Origin: a bacterium
GTDB lineage: Bacteria > Moduliflexota > Moduliflexia > Moduliflexales > JAUQPW01
Reading direction: 5' to 3'
DNA length: 48,354 nt
Assembly: GCA_030550175.1 (NCBI GenBank)
Contig: JAUQPW010000037.1
Span: forward strand, 1-48,354
Position 1 is the stretch's first letter. Each line of letters opens with the position of its first letter. The notes under the pieces are model-generated. The model did not search any database. It was not told the origin of the DNA and saw only the letters and a program-made list of their open reading frames with translations. Made by a program: the position numbers and the translations under genes. Shown in pieces: positions 18,070 through 26,638 of the stretch.

Positions 18070-19473
18070 TTATTCCCTATGCTTTTGTATCTCCAGGCCT
18101 CCCAGTCGCTTTTTAGCCTCTTCAATGGCCTTTACGACACACTCCCGAGCCGTACCTCCCCGGCTCTTTCGGCTATTGACGGATTCTGAGACTTGAATGA
18201 CCTGGAGGATATCGGAATCAAAATCCCTGGAAAACTTGCGAAATTCTTCCAGATCTAAATCCAGGAGCTTTTTCCCTTGCTCTAGGCAGTAACGAATAAG
18301 ATTTCCGGTAATTTCATGGGCTACCCGGAAGGGAATACCTTTTCGAACCAGGTAATCTGCCACATCGGTTGCCGTGGAAAATCCATCGTTTGCCGCCTGA
18401 AAGGTTCTGGATCGATTCACTTTGACTTCTAAAAGAAGTTCAGAAAGAATTTGTAAAGAAGCCTTTACGGTATCGATCACCTCGAAGATAGGTTCTTTAT
18501 CTTCCTGCATATCCCTGTTATAGGCTAAAGGGAGAGATTTCATGGTCGTTAAGAGGGAGAGGAGAGCCCCATAGACCCTTCCGGTTTTTCCCCTGATGAG
18601 TTCGGGTACATCTGGATTTTTCTTTTGAGGCATGATACTGCTTCCCGTACAGAAAGCATCACTCAATTCGATAAAACCAAACTCGGCAGAGGACCATAAA
18701 ACTAACTCTTCACAGAGTCGACTCAAGTGCATCATCAACAGGGATGCGACCGAAGCCGTTTCAATAACAAAATCCCGATCACTCACCGCATCGATACTGT
18801 TTCGGGAAACTTCTTGAAATCCCAACTCCCGGGCCACGAACTCCCGGTCAATAGGAAAAGAAGTACCGGCCAATGCGGCGGAACCTAAAGGTAACACATT
18901 TATTCGTTTTTGACAATCTTGAAAGCGTTCCTTATCCCGTTCCAGCATCTCAACGTAGGCCATTACATGATGGGCAAAAAGGATGGGTTGTGCTCTTTGC
19001 AGGTGGGTATAGCCCGGCATGATAACCTCTAAATTATTCTCGGCTAATGTCAGCAGGGAAAGTTGAGCTTGTTTAATGAGGTCAATGAGCTGTTGGGTTT
19101 CTTCTCTTAAGTAAAGTCTGAGATCCAGGGCGACTTGATCATTTCGGCTTCTGGCGGTATGAAGCTTACCGCCTACCTCTCCGATTTTCTCGATGAGGCG
19201 TCTTTCAATGGCCATGTGGATATCTTCTAATTCTGTCAAAAAGGCAAACTCACCCCGCTGGATTTCGGCCAGTATTTCTTCCAGGCCTTGAACAATCTGT
19301 TTAGATTCGGCTTCTGTAATAATCCCGCATTTTCCCAGCATCCTGGCATGGACCATACTTCCCCGGATGTCTTGTTTGTAAAGCCGTTTATCGAAATGGA
19401 TGGAAGCCGTAAATTCTTCGACGATTTTAGAGGTGTCCCGGGTAAATCGTCCCCCCCATGGTTTTTGAGACAA
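18070..19473 (-). CDS. argH: Argininosuccinate lyase
   Basis: Last step of arginine synthesis: splits argininosuccinate into arginine and fumarate. The superfamily signature is [12 protein letters not shown], containing the catalytic-loop serine. The N-terminal KPWGGRF and the [18 protein letters not shown] segment are also typical. At 467 residues it is full length. It lies upstream of the lipoprotein and lysA on the same strand. The 76-base gap to the lipoprotein gene shows no strong feature. Confidence 0.96.
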   Translation of the reverse strand: MSQKPWGGRFTRDTSKIVEEFTASIHFDKRLYKQDIRGSMVHARMLGKCGIITEAESKQIVQGLEEILAEIQRGEFAFLTELEDIHMAIERRLIEKIGEVGGKLHTARSRNDQVALDLRLYLREETQQLIDLIKQAQLSLLTLAENNLEVIMPGYTHLQRAQPILFAHHVMAYVEMLERDKERFQDCQKRINVLPLGSAALAGTSFPIDREFVARELGFQEVSRNSIDAVSDRDFVIETASVASLLMMHLSRLCEELVLWSSAEFGFIELSDAFCTGSSIMPQKKNPDVPELIRGKTGRVYGALLSLLTTMKSLPLAYNRDMQEDKEPIFEVIDTVKASLQILSELLLEVKVNRSRTFQAANDGFSTATDVADYLVRKGIPFRVAHEITGNLIRYCLEQGKKLLDLDLEEFRKFSRDFDSDILQVIQVSESVNSRKSRGGTARECVVKAIEEAKKRLGGLEIQKHRE

Positions 19474-19483
19474 GTTAGAGAAA

Positions 19484-19546
19484 GTATTGAGTACTGAGTG
19501 CTGAGTTTTTCTATCCTGCTCAGGACCCAGGACTCAGTACTTAATT
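19484..19546. repeat. Heptad-word inverted repeat between tenA and argH
   Basis: This is the clearest example of the family. The left arm is an exact 7-bp series beginning GTATTGA, GTACTGA (19484-19497) and continuing GTGCTGA. The right arm begins CTCAGGA, CCCAGGA (19519-19532) and continues CTCAGTA. The arms are complementary with mismatches. It fills the intergenic gap and ends just before the tenA stop. Confidence 0.75.
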
Positions 19547-19547
19547 A

Positions 19548-20216
19548 TTAAACTATCCAATTCTCTTCTCGATAACACATTTCCCAAAACATATATTCAT
19601 AGCGGCTGCTGATGAGGAATTGTTCTTCCATTCTGGCCAGATTCTTTTCTTTCTCCCCTTCTGCCAGGGTATTCATCAAATCAGAGAGTCCTTGTGCCAG
19701 GGCCCCAAACTCTTGAGAAGAATACATCTGGATCCATTCCTGATAAAGGGGTTGTAGGGGAGGTTTTCCGGTTTGGGCGAGATGGTTGCCGATTTCCCAA
19801 TATCCCAGTTGGCAGGGAAGAACTGCAGAAATTAAATCTCCCAGGGTTCCTGTTTCGGCCACGTGTAATAAGTGACGGGTATAAGCATGGGTAGTCGGAG
19901 CGATGGAAGTGCGTTCTAATTCTTCGGGAGTGATTCTGAACTTCCTGGCATATCCCCGATGGAGATCCATCTCCACGGTAAGGGTTGCGTGTAAAAGCTG
20001 AGCGAACTTTCCCATCGTAGGGAGATCTTGTGCTTTAACTACGGCTAAAGCGAAAACTCTACAATACTCAATGAGAAACAGGTAGTCCTGACCCATGTAG
20101 AATTTGAATTTTTCCACGGGTAGAGTTCCATCGCCGATTCCCTTAACAAAGGGATGTTGCAACTCCTTTTCCCAGATAGGGGCTGCTTTTTGGCGGAGTC
20201 TATCGGTAAAAAGCAT
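19548..20216 (-). CDS. tenA: TenA-family thiaminase II / aminopyrimidine aminohydrolase
   Basis: All-helical TenA protein of 222 residues that salvages thiamin breakdown products by hydrolysing aminopyrimidines. The catalytic cysteine lies in SAVLPCQLGYWEIG, the typical position, and the acidic N-terminal pocket is seen in KFKFYMGQDYLFLIEY. The C-terminal YEYMFWEMCYREENW is the family's usual ending. No other thiamin gene is adjacent, and no TPP riboswitch was evident in the short upstream gap, which is occupied by a repeat. Confidence 0.88.
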   Translation of the reverse strand: MLFTDRLRQKAAPIWEKELQHPFVKGIGDGTLPVEKFKFYMGQDYLFLIEYCRVFALAVVKAQDLPTMGKFAQLLHATLTVEMDLHRGYARKFRITPEELERTSIAPTTHAYTRHLLHVAETGTLGDLISAVLPCQLGYWEIGNHLAQTGKPPLQPLYQEWIQMYSSQEFGALAQGLSDLMNTLAEGEKEKNLARMEEQFLISSRYEYMFWEMCYREENWIV

Positions 20217-20221
20217 GGGGT

Positions 20222-20291
20222 TAGAATCCAGGGTCAGAAGCCGGAAATTAGAAGCTTTTTACTCTGATTTTCGGCTTCTGACGGGCTTCTA
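20222..20291. repeat. Heptad-word inverted repeat between the dehydrogenase gene and tenA
   Basis: The left arm contains GGTCAGAAGCCGGAAATTAG and the right arm CTGATTTTCGGCTTCTGAC, which are reverse complements with a few mismatches. It fills the gap. Confidence 0.65.
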
Positions 20292-20295
20292 TTTT

Positions 20296-21393
20296 TTAAT
20301 CCGGTACCAGTGCCACCCGAATAACCTGACGCTGATAAGCCTTTTCAAACGCCTGGTTGATATCGGTTAGTTTGAACTTATGGGAAATGATCTTTTGATA
20401 AGGGTATTTATGAAGTGTTCTCTTCAGAAAACCCAGGGTACGTGGAATTACCCAGGGTTCGTAGACGATGACACCCACAATGGTTTTAGCTCCCCGCACG
20501 GCCTGGGCCGGGTCTATTTCTCCTTTAAGTCCCAGGTTAATATTTCCGATCCAAAGATATCTTCCACCGGGTCGAAGCATTTCCAGACCCTCTTCGAGGA
20601 CTACGGGAGATCCCACGAGTTCGGCCACCACATCTGCTCCGATATCTCGAGTGAGTTTTTTAATTTCAGCCACCCGGCTCTTACTGTCGGTTTCATCGGC
20701 ATTAATCACATGATCTGCACCGAACTCCCTGGCCAGTTCTAAGCGATCCTTCAACTTATCGATTACGATGACCTGTCCGGCTCCCATTTCTTTGGCAATT
20801 GCGGTAGCGTAAAGTCCCAGACCTCCGGCCCCCTGAACAACCACCGTATCTCCCAGCACTACGCCTATTTTATAAAGGCCATAGACGAGTTGGGCAAAGG
20901 CGCAATTAATGGGCGATACCACCTCATCGGGTAATTCATCAGGTACTTTAAAAAACACCTGACCCGGTCTCAGATAGTAATATTCTCCAAAAGCCCCCAC
21001 AAAATGAGGAGGTTCCTCACAAGATACCCCCAGCCAATGCCTATAACGGTTGGGGCATCCCGGTTGTCCGGTTAAGCAGGCCCAGCATTTGCCACAGGGA
21101 CGGAAATAAGAGTAAACCACACGGTCTCCGACTTTAACAGGTTCTCCCAGACTGTCGGTTTTAACATTTTCACCCAACGCATAAATCCTACCCGTCATCT
21201 CATGCCCCAGGATCTGAGGAACACCACTTGGAATTCCGGGTCCCAATCCTTTCAGGAAGTGCAGGTCAGAACCACAGATGTTGGCCATGGTAATTTTTAA
21301 TACAAGGGAATCGGGATCCGGAGTGGGAACAGGATATTCTCGAATTTCTAGGGGTTTTCCCACTCCCGTAAAAACGGCGGCTTTACCTTTCAT
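20296..21393 (-). CDS. Zinc-dependent alcohol dehydrogenase (MDR family)
   Basis: Medium-chain dehydrogenase/reductase. The catalytic zinc site shows NICGSDLHF and GHE, and the four-cysteine structural zinc loop is CGKCWACLTGQPGC. The Rossmann motif GAGGLGLYATAIAKEMGA is followed by VIVIDK, whose aspartate suggests NAD over NADP. Full length at 366 residues from MKGKAAVF (21393); an ATG five codons upstream (21408) is less likely. The substrate is unknown. It lies between the TPR membrane protein and tenA with repeats on both sides, so no clear operon partner is indicated. Confidence 0.88.
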   Translation of the reverse strand: MKGKAAVFTGVGKPLEIREYPVPTPDPDSLVLKITMANICGSDLHFLKGLGPGIPSGVPQILGHEMTGRIYALGENVKTDSLGEPVKVGDRVVYSYFRPCGKCWACLTGQPGCPNRYRHWLGVSCEEPPHFVGAFGEYYYLRPGQVFFKVPDELPDEVVSPINCAFAQLVYGLYKIGVVLGDTVVVQGAGGLGLYATAIAKEMGAGQVIVIDKLKDRLELAREFGADHVINADETDSKSRVAEIKKLTRDIGADVVAELVGSPVVLEEGLEMLRPGGRYLWIGNINLGLKGEIDPAQAVRGAKTIVGVIVYEPWVIPRTLGFLKRTLHKYPYQKIISHKFKLTDINQAFEKAYQRQVIRVALVPD

Positions 21394-21403
21394 TTCAAAA
21401 AAA

Positions 21404-21470
21404 TCCAAAGTTCAGAATCCAGAGTCTAAAGTCCCAAAGAATAGGGAACTTTGGACTCCGAACTTTAGAT
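21404..21470. repeat. Heptad-word inverted repeat upstream of the dehydrogenase
   Basis: The left arm steps AAAGTTC, AGAATCC, then AGAGTCT and AAAGTCC. The right arm, GGGAACTTTGGACTCC and following, is its imperfect reverse complement. Confidence 0.7.
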
Positions 21471-21482
21471 TGATTTTTAAGT

Positions 21483-23252
21483 TTATTGTCTTCTCAGCGC
21501 TTCAATATATCTTTGATGAAAGTATTGTGCATTCTTTGCTTGAACACAGGGGTCCCGGCGGGTGTCAGGGATAGAAAATAGTTCCCGGCGGGTATCAGGA
21601 ATAAGGGAGCGCTCCTGGCGGGCACCAGGAACAGGAGTTTGATCACAGGGTGCCTGACAAATGAGAAATTCTTCAAATTCCCGGGCAGAATCCGGGGATA
21701 CTCCCAGGAAATCTCCAAAGATCATGCCTCTAGAGTCACGAATTTTTTCTCTAGGTCGAACATTTCTATGTCCAGTTGGTCTTTCCGGGCGTCTCTCCCG
21801 GGTAGGCTTTTCTCGCGTAATACCCCGGGTTCCCGTCTCCGGAGTTGGAGTTGGCAGGGGGGGAATAGGGGTCGGGAAAATCGTCACGGTTTCTACGACC
21901 GGAAGTCTCGGTCGAATGTTGAGATATAAAAATCCCAGATGAAAGTGGGCCGGGGCATAAGTGCACTCCTGACCCCTCTGTCTGGCTAAAGCCACGACCT
22001 CTTTGAAGGCTTTGATGGCTAAATCATTATTTTTACAGACCCGTTCATGGAGTAAACCCAGTGCCATAGTTAAATCTATATTATCGGGAATAGCCTGAAC
22101 CTGTTTGGTTAACGTACGAATTGCCTGTTCATATCGGTCCTCGGCAGGCTGCAAGAGATCATAATTGAGGTAAATTTCTGCAACGACGGTATCGGCAAAG
22201 GCTTTCTGTAAAAGATTTCCACTTAAACCCGCCTGAAGATCAATTTCCTCAATAATCTGGGGATAAGATAGGGCTTTTCTTCTACTTTTATCTAAACTTC
22301 TTTCTTCTGAACGAGATGTAGCAGATGGCTCCCTTTCGTTAGATGTTTTTCGACCTATAGCCTCCAACATCATCTTCTGAAACCAATCTCCCTCTTTGTT
22401 CCCAGGAACGGGAGGATATTGACCCGACCTGTTTAAATAAGCCAATAACTCTGTAGTAAAGTCCCTGGAATCATCTACCGGAAATTCTTGCAGTTGTCGG
22501 CATGCCTGGATGGCCGCTTCATAACCCTCCAATGTGTGGTCATTAAAATTCTCAACAATATATTCAATCCTTTGAACCAAGGGTGTAGGATCACTACACC
22601 CCAAAACCCGGGCTCGAGGTACACAAACCCGGATGGCCTGTAGGGTTTGTTTTTCCAGAGTTTCCCAATATAAGCTCTCAACCCGCCACCAGTTAGGTCC
22701 CAGACACCAATCGTACCCCTGCCACCAGGCCCTAACACCTCCCCCCGCCGTAGGTGTCGGAGTTGGTAAAGGACGATTAAAACAGGCCGCTCCAGGGCCC
22801 CTCGCAAACCTACCCTCTCGTTTTAATCTCTCAATGAGAGCTTTGACTTCGTCCATATTATATCCGATCTTTTCAGCATAATCGATCCGCGCCTCCATGT
22901 CAGCAGCCCAATTCTCACCCCCTTCGATGGGTTCCAGAGGAATCCTCCCCCTTTCCCGCAGATTAGGACAGACTTCCCACAGAGTTCTGAGAATATCCTG
23001 AATCTTACCGGTAATACTGTCGGTTACATCTCTCACCCAACGGCCCAAATCCCGGGTGATCGCTACGATTCGATCTATGAGCCTATCCAGGAAATCCAGA
23101 ATTTTTGGGGTAACCGGAGCAGTTGGAGGAAGTATCGGCCTCGTTAAAAGTACATCGTATAGGGCAATCAGGATGATTAAAGCCGCCACAACAATCAGCA
23201 GATTCCTGATAAGAGAAATCCCTCTTTCTGAGCCCAGTAAGGTACGTTTCAT
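21483..23252 (-). CDS. TPR-containing membrane-anchored protein of unknown function
   Basis: 589 residues. The N-terminus has one transmembrane helix (about 15-33, LIRNLLIVVAALIILIALYD), followed by a Pro-rich segment and a helical region (IDRIVAITRDLGRWV). The middle carries TPR-like helices (YDLLQPAEDRYEQAI, AMALGLLHERVCKNNDLAIKAF is approximate in register, then APAHFHLGFLYLN). A Pro/Thr/Arg-rich tail ends in a threefold 10-residue repeat (IPDTRRELFS type). Many cysteines are present outside the membrane segment. It lies 291 bp downstream of the TolC-type gene in the same orientation and may act with it in the envelope; I do not recognise the family. Confidence 0.6.
   Translation of the reverse strand: MKRTLLGSERGISLIRNLLIVVAALIILIALYDVLLTRPILPPTAPVTPKILDFLDRLIDRIVAITRDLGRWVRDVTDSITGKIQDILRTLWEVCPNLRERGRIPLEPIEGGENWAADMEARIDYAEKIGYNMDEVKALIERLKREGRFARGPGAACFNRPLPTPTPTAGGGVRAWWQGYDWCLGPNWWRVESLYWETLEKQTLQAIRVCVPRARVLGCSDPTPLVQRIEYIVENFNDHTLEGYEAAIQACRQLQEFPVDDSRDFTTELLAYLNRSGQYPPVPGNKEGDWFQKMMLEAIGRKTSNEREPSATSRSEERSLDKSRRKALSYPQIIEEIDLQAGLSGNLLQKAFADTVVAEIYLNYDLLQPAEDRYEQAIRTLTKQVQAIPDNIDLTMALGLLHERVCKNNDLAIKAFKEVVALARQRGQECTYAPAHFHLGFLYLNIRPRLPVVETVTIFPTPIPPLPTPTPETGTRGITREKPTRERRPERPTGHRNVRPREKIRDSRGMIFGDFLGVSPDSAREFEEFLICQAPCDQTPVPGARQERSLIPDTRRELFSIPDTRRDPCVQAKNAQYFHQRYIEALRRQ
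21554..21643. repeat. Three 30-bp tandem repeats in the TPR protein gene
   Basis: Units starting at 21554, 21584 and 21614 each begin CC(C/T)GGCGGG and continue with a (G/T)(T/A)TCAGG-like core. They encode the C-terminal ten-residue repeats and keep the frame. Confidence 0.8.
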
Positions 23253-23435
23253 AGACCCGGATACTCAATAGAAGGAGTTTGCAGACCCTACCAACTCCCC
23301 TATATAAAACGGTCCTTATTTGTTGAACCTCCCGGCGGTAGCCTAGATTATTTATCGAATTTACACGGTTTATGGCTTAGCTGTCAAGCAGGAATACATC
23401 ATCTCTTTCTGTCTGTAGAGTCCCTATGCTCCCAC

Positions 23436-23478
23436 CAAATCCTCCAGGAAAGTTACTTCCAGAGGCCAGGAGGATTTG
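23436..23478. other. Hairpin in the gap between the TolC-type and TPR genes
   Basis: A 10-bp inverted repeat, CAAATCCTCC and GGAGGATTTG, encloses a 23-base loop. No T-run follows on the minus strand, so it is a weak terminator candidate at best. The rest of the 291-bp gap shows no gene. Confidence 0.3.
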
Positions 23479-23543
23479 ATCCCCTTTCCTATCCGGATAC
23501 CCCCTCAACTCTTCTGAGAAGCCCGGATAGATCGACTTCAGAC

Positions 23544-25787
23544 TTACTGTACTTTGATATTCTTGGCCTCCAGGGTGGTCCCCATAGCTCTTTGTAAATT
23601 GACCAAAGATTTATTATAATCTGTTATGGCTCGAACTTCGTTACTCACGGCTGTGGCAAGATCACTTTGAAATTGAAGCACGTTAAAGTTGGTTGACAGA
23701 CCTTCGTTGAATTTTTTCTGCTCGGCATCTAATTGTTTTTCGGCAAGCTCCCGAGCTATCCGGGTGGACTCGACGCGTTTAATATTCGTACGAATTTGCC
23801 GAACTGCCTGACGAACATCCAGGATGATTTGTTGTTCAAGATTCTTAATGGTAACCTCGGCCTGCTCTGCCGCCAGCTTGGCAATGGCATAGTTACTCTT
23901 GGCAGCTCTGTTTCCCAAGGGGAATTCAAAGTTAACTCCGGCCTGCCAGGTATAGAAATTACCGCTGGTTAATTCGTTGAGATTATCCCCGTAGCTGGCT
24001 CCCAAACCATTAAGTCCTAAAGCTCCCTGAAAATTGAGAGCAGGTAATATTTGATTTCGGTTGGTTAAGACGTCGATATTCCGGTTTTTTAAGTTAATTC
24101 GAGCCTGCACCAGTTCAGGACGTTTTTGAAGGGCTATTTTAATACTTTCTTCCACAGATACATCCCGAATCTCAAAAGGCGGTTTATCCAGAGGCACGAT
24201 CGAAACATCCCAAAATTTCCTATCCCCTGCCTGGAGATTGAGAATTCTTTTTAAATTATCTTCGGTATCTCGTAGGGTTTCTTCAGCAACGAGAACTCCT
24301 TCCTCTCTGGCTGCGGCACTGGCTTCAGCTTGCAAGACCTCGATGGGAGCCAGAGTTCCTACTTCTACCTGGGCCCTATTAATTCTTATAAGGTCTTGGG
24401 CTAATTTCAAGGAAAGCCGTTTGGCATCCAGATCACCGATGGCAAAAACCAAATCCCAGTATGTATTCTGAACATCGGTGATAACTTGAATAACCCGACC
24501 CTCCAGGACGCTTACGGAAATATCGCGGTTGTTTCTGGCAATATAGATGGGTGCCTTGTTGACGGCTGTTCCAAATCCTCTAAGAAGCGGCTGGGTGACC
24601 GTTAACAATCCGTTAGATCTATAGGCAGGATTAATAATGGCCAAAGGGCTGTTCGTTTGCCTCCAGGCGTTATTGAAGGTAAAGGAATACGAGGTACCCG
24701 GACTTAGAGTTTGTTGAATTCCGGCATTAAAATCTCGAGTTTCTTCTTCTGATCCGGTAGTCTGACTGGCTGCCGGAGTCAGATTTTTAGAGGCATCGCC
24801 GTTAGCTACTACTGTAGGATCGAATTTAGCTTCCGCTACGGTAATTCTTTCGTTGTTAATTTTTGGATTGAATCTCTCAATGGCAATATCAAAGTTGTTA
24901 ACCAGGGCCAGGTTAATCGCTTCCTCCAGGGACAGGAAGACCTTGGGAAGTTCTTCTCCGGGCTTAGCCGACGGAGGAGAAGGTTGTTGGGCCGGAGAAG
25001 GAGGGGTCGTTGCCGGCGCTTGAGAACTCCCTGTCGAAGGAACCGGTTGGGTCGTTGCCGGCGCTTGAGGTTTCCCGGTTGTTGTAGCTGGTGTCTGCGG
25101 CCTTCGAGTCGAAGGGGTAGGCGATGGAGCCGTTGGAGCCTGCGGCTTTCGAGTCGATGGAGCCGGTTGAGTCGTTGCCGGAACTTGAGAACTCCCTGTC
25201 GAAGGAACCGGTTGGGTCGTTGCCGGAGCCTTGGAAGTCCCTGGGGATGGAGCCGGTTGGGTAATTGTAGGCGTCTGAGAACCCCCGGTCGAAGGAGCCG
25301 GTTGAGTCGTTGCCGGAGCTTGAGAAGATTCTGCTGAAGGTACTTGTTGAGAAGTCGTCGAGGCTTTGGATTTCTTTGTTCGAGAACCGGGCCTGGAGGG
25401 CGTTACCTGGGATTTTTTAGGGGGTAGCGGGGTCAGGGTTGGGGAAGATTCCGGAGGCGGAATCGAGGGATTAGACCCCGGAACCTGGCCTGTTGAGGGG
25501 GTAGGAGAGGGATTTTGAGTCGAAGGTGTTAATCCTCCCCCTTGAGAAGTATCAGATGGAGAAGGATTTGTCGGAGTCTCCTGCACAGCAGCAAGGATTA
25601 AGGACTGAGGGGTTTCACTTCCTGGAGGGGGTAAAGATTCAGAGTTTTGAAGATAATTTACTAAGATGGCTTTAGTCCGAAGTTGGTCCTGGACTGTAAT
25701 GGAAGAATTGCCTCCTTCGGTCGGAATAAATAAAAAAACAGTTATCACTCCAATATAAGTCAGCAATCTATTCGCTCTATATTTCAA
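23544..25787 (-). CDS. TolC-family outer membrane efflux protein with repetitive N-terminal linker
   Basis: 747 residues. Signal-like N-terminus (residues 1-25, LLTYIGVITVFLFIP), then a Pro/Thr/Ser/Gln-rich low-complexity region (about 50-280) with 15-residue repeats of the type SQAPATTQPAPSTGS. The outer membrane efflux protein domain covers about 281-747 (LSLEEAINLALVNNFDIAIE to the end), with the long helical hairpins typical of TolC (QVITDVQNTYWDLVFAIGDL). The C-terminal domain length (~465 residues) is normal; the linker is the oddity. The ATG overlaps the rlmB stop (ATGA). It could be the outer channel for the EmrAB-type pair at 42397-45533, but nothing in the sequence links them. Confidence 0.87.
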   Translation of the reverse strand: MKYRANRLLTYIGVITVFLFIPTEGGNSSITVQDQLRTKAILVNYLQNSESLPPPGSETPQSLILAAVQETPTNPSPSDTSQGGGLTPSTQNPSPTPSTGQVPGSNPSIPPPESSPTLTPLPPKKSQVTPSRPGSRTKKSKASTTSQQVPSAESSQAPATTQPAPSTGGSQTPTITQPAPSPGTSKAPATTQPVPSTGSSQVPATTQPAPSTRKPQAPTAPSPTPSTRRPQTPATTTGKPQAPATTQPVPSTGSSQAPATTPPSPAQQPSPPSAKPGEELPKVFLSLEEAINLALVNNFDIAIERFNPKINNERITVAEAKFDPTVVANGDASKNLTPAASQTTGSEEETRDFNAGIQQTLSPGTSYSFTFNNAWRQTNSPLAIINPAYRSNGLLTVTQPLLRGFGTAVNKAPIYIARNNRDISVSVLEGRVIQVITDVQNTYWDLVFAIGDLDAKRLSLKLAQDLIRINRAQVEVGTLAPIEVLQAEASAAAREEGVLVAEETLRDTEDNLKRILNLQAGDRKFWDVSIVPLDKPPFEIRDVSVEESIKIALQKRPELVQARINLKNRNIDVLTNRNQILPALNFQGALGLNGLGASYGDNLNELTSGNFYTWQAGVNFEFPLGNRAAKSNYAIAKLAAEQAEVTIKNLEQQIILDVRQAVRQIRTNIKRVESTRIARELAEKQLDAEQKKFNEGLSTNFNVLQFQSDLATAVSNEVRAITDYNKSLVNLQRAMGTTLEAKNIKVQ
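25002..25325. repeat. Degenerate 45-bp tandem repeats in the TolC-type gene
   Basis: About seven units of 15 codons, each encoding a variant of SQ(A/T/V)PATTQPAPSTGS, with one shortened unit. The DNA units are also similar (GTCGTTGCCGG...GGTTG on the plus strand), so recent expansion or contraction is likely. Confidence 0.8.
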
Positions 25788-26638
25788 CGTGTAACCTCCT
25801 TTTTTTCCCGTTGCTGCCGAACCTCGAACATGAGGAGGGCAGCAGCAACGGAAGCATTAAGGGAAGCAATTTTACCGTATAAGGGAATAGATACAAGAAA
25901 ATCGCACTTCTTTAACGTTAAGTTTTTAAGACCTTTAGATTCTCCTCCAATAACCAAGGCTACAGGTCCTTTAAGATCTACACTGTAATAAGTCTTTCCA
26001 CCTTTAGGTACCGCTCCATAAATCCAAAGACCATAATCCTTAAGCCGATCCAGGGTTGAAGCCAGATTAGAAACCCGACAAACTGGGAGATACTCGAGGG
26101 CTCCGGCCGAGGTTTTAACAACGGTAGGAGTAAGTCCCGCAGATCTCCGCTTGGGCAGAATGATCCCGTGGACTCCGGCTCCTTCTGCAGAGCGCAAAAT
26201 AGCCCCTAAGTTATGGGGATCTTCAATTCCGTCTAAAAGGACGATAAAGGATGGTTCGGTTTTTCTCTGAACTTCTTCCCATAATTCTTCCAGTGAATAG
26301 TATCGATAAGGGGATGCGATTCCTAATACTCCTTGGGTGTGAGGAGGTGGAGGGGTGGGGGGGCGGGAGGGCGGGAGGAATTCGTCCGTACTTCCATACT
26401 CCTGTGCGTCCATACCCCCATAGAGTCTTTCCTTCTCCTGAGCCCGTCGAGCGATCTGCTCAATTCGCTCTCTGGATTCAAATCGAATTTCAATTCCTCG
26501 GGACCGGGCCAGGTTTAGAATCTCCTGGATAGGTTTACCTTTCCGACCCGAGGCTATGTAGATCCTTTCAAAAGAGCGATCTGAACGAAGGGCCTCCAGT
26601 ATGGGATTAACTCCCATGATTATATTTTCTTCTCCCAA
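25784..26638 (-). CDS. rlmB: 23S rRNA 2'-O-ribose methyltransferase (RlmB/TrmH family)
   Basis: SPOUT-class methyltransferase acting on rRNA. The substrate-binding N-terminal domain (MGVNPILEALRSD) precedes the three SpoU motifs: DGIEDPHNLGAILRSAEGAG, ALVIGGESKGL and IPLYGKIASLNASVAAALL. At 284 residues it is longer than usual because residues 72-102 (about 30, rich in Pro) are inserted between the first domain and the canonical H-x-Q-G-V linker; these residues are encoded by an octad repeat element. The gene overlaps cysS by 19 bases, a common pairing, and the tolC-type gene by 4. Confidence 0.93.
   Translation of the reverse strand: MGEENIIMGVNPILEALRSDRSFERIYIASGRKGKPIQEILNLARSRGIEIRFESRERIEQIARRAQEKERLYGGMDAQEYGSTDEFLPPSRPPTPPPPHTQGVLGIASPYRYYSLEELWEEVQRKTEPSFIVLLDGIEDPHNLGAILRSAEGAGVHGIILPKRRSAGLTPTVVKTSAGALEYLPVCRVSNLASTLDRLKDYGLWIYGAVPKGGKTYYSVDLKGPVALVIGGESKGLKNLTLKKCDFLVSIPLYGKIASLNASVAAALLMFEVRQQREKKEVTR
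26333..26424. repeat. Octad-word element inserted in frame in rlmB
   Basis: On the minus strand it steps in eights: CTATGGGG, GTATGGAC, then GCACAGGA, GTATGGAA, GTACGGAC. After the middle it continues CCTCCCGC, CCTCCCGC and C-rich variants. It adds about 30 codons without a stop or frameshift. Confidence 0.7.

Noticed and set aside
24984..25337. Arg-rich 117-codon plus-strand frame
   Set aside because: It is the antisense of the 45-bp repeats of the TolC-type gene.
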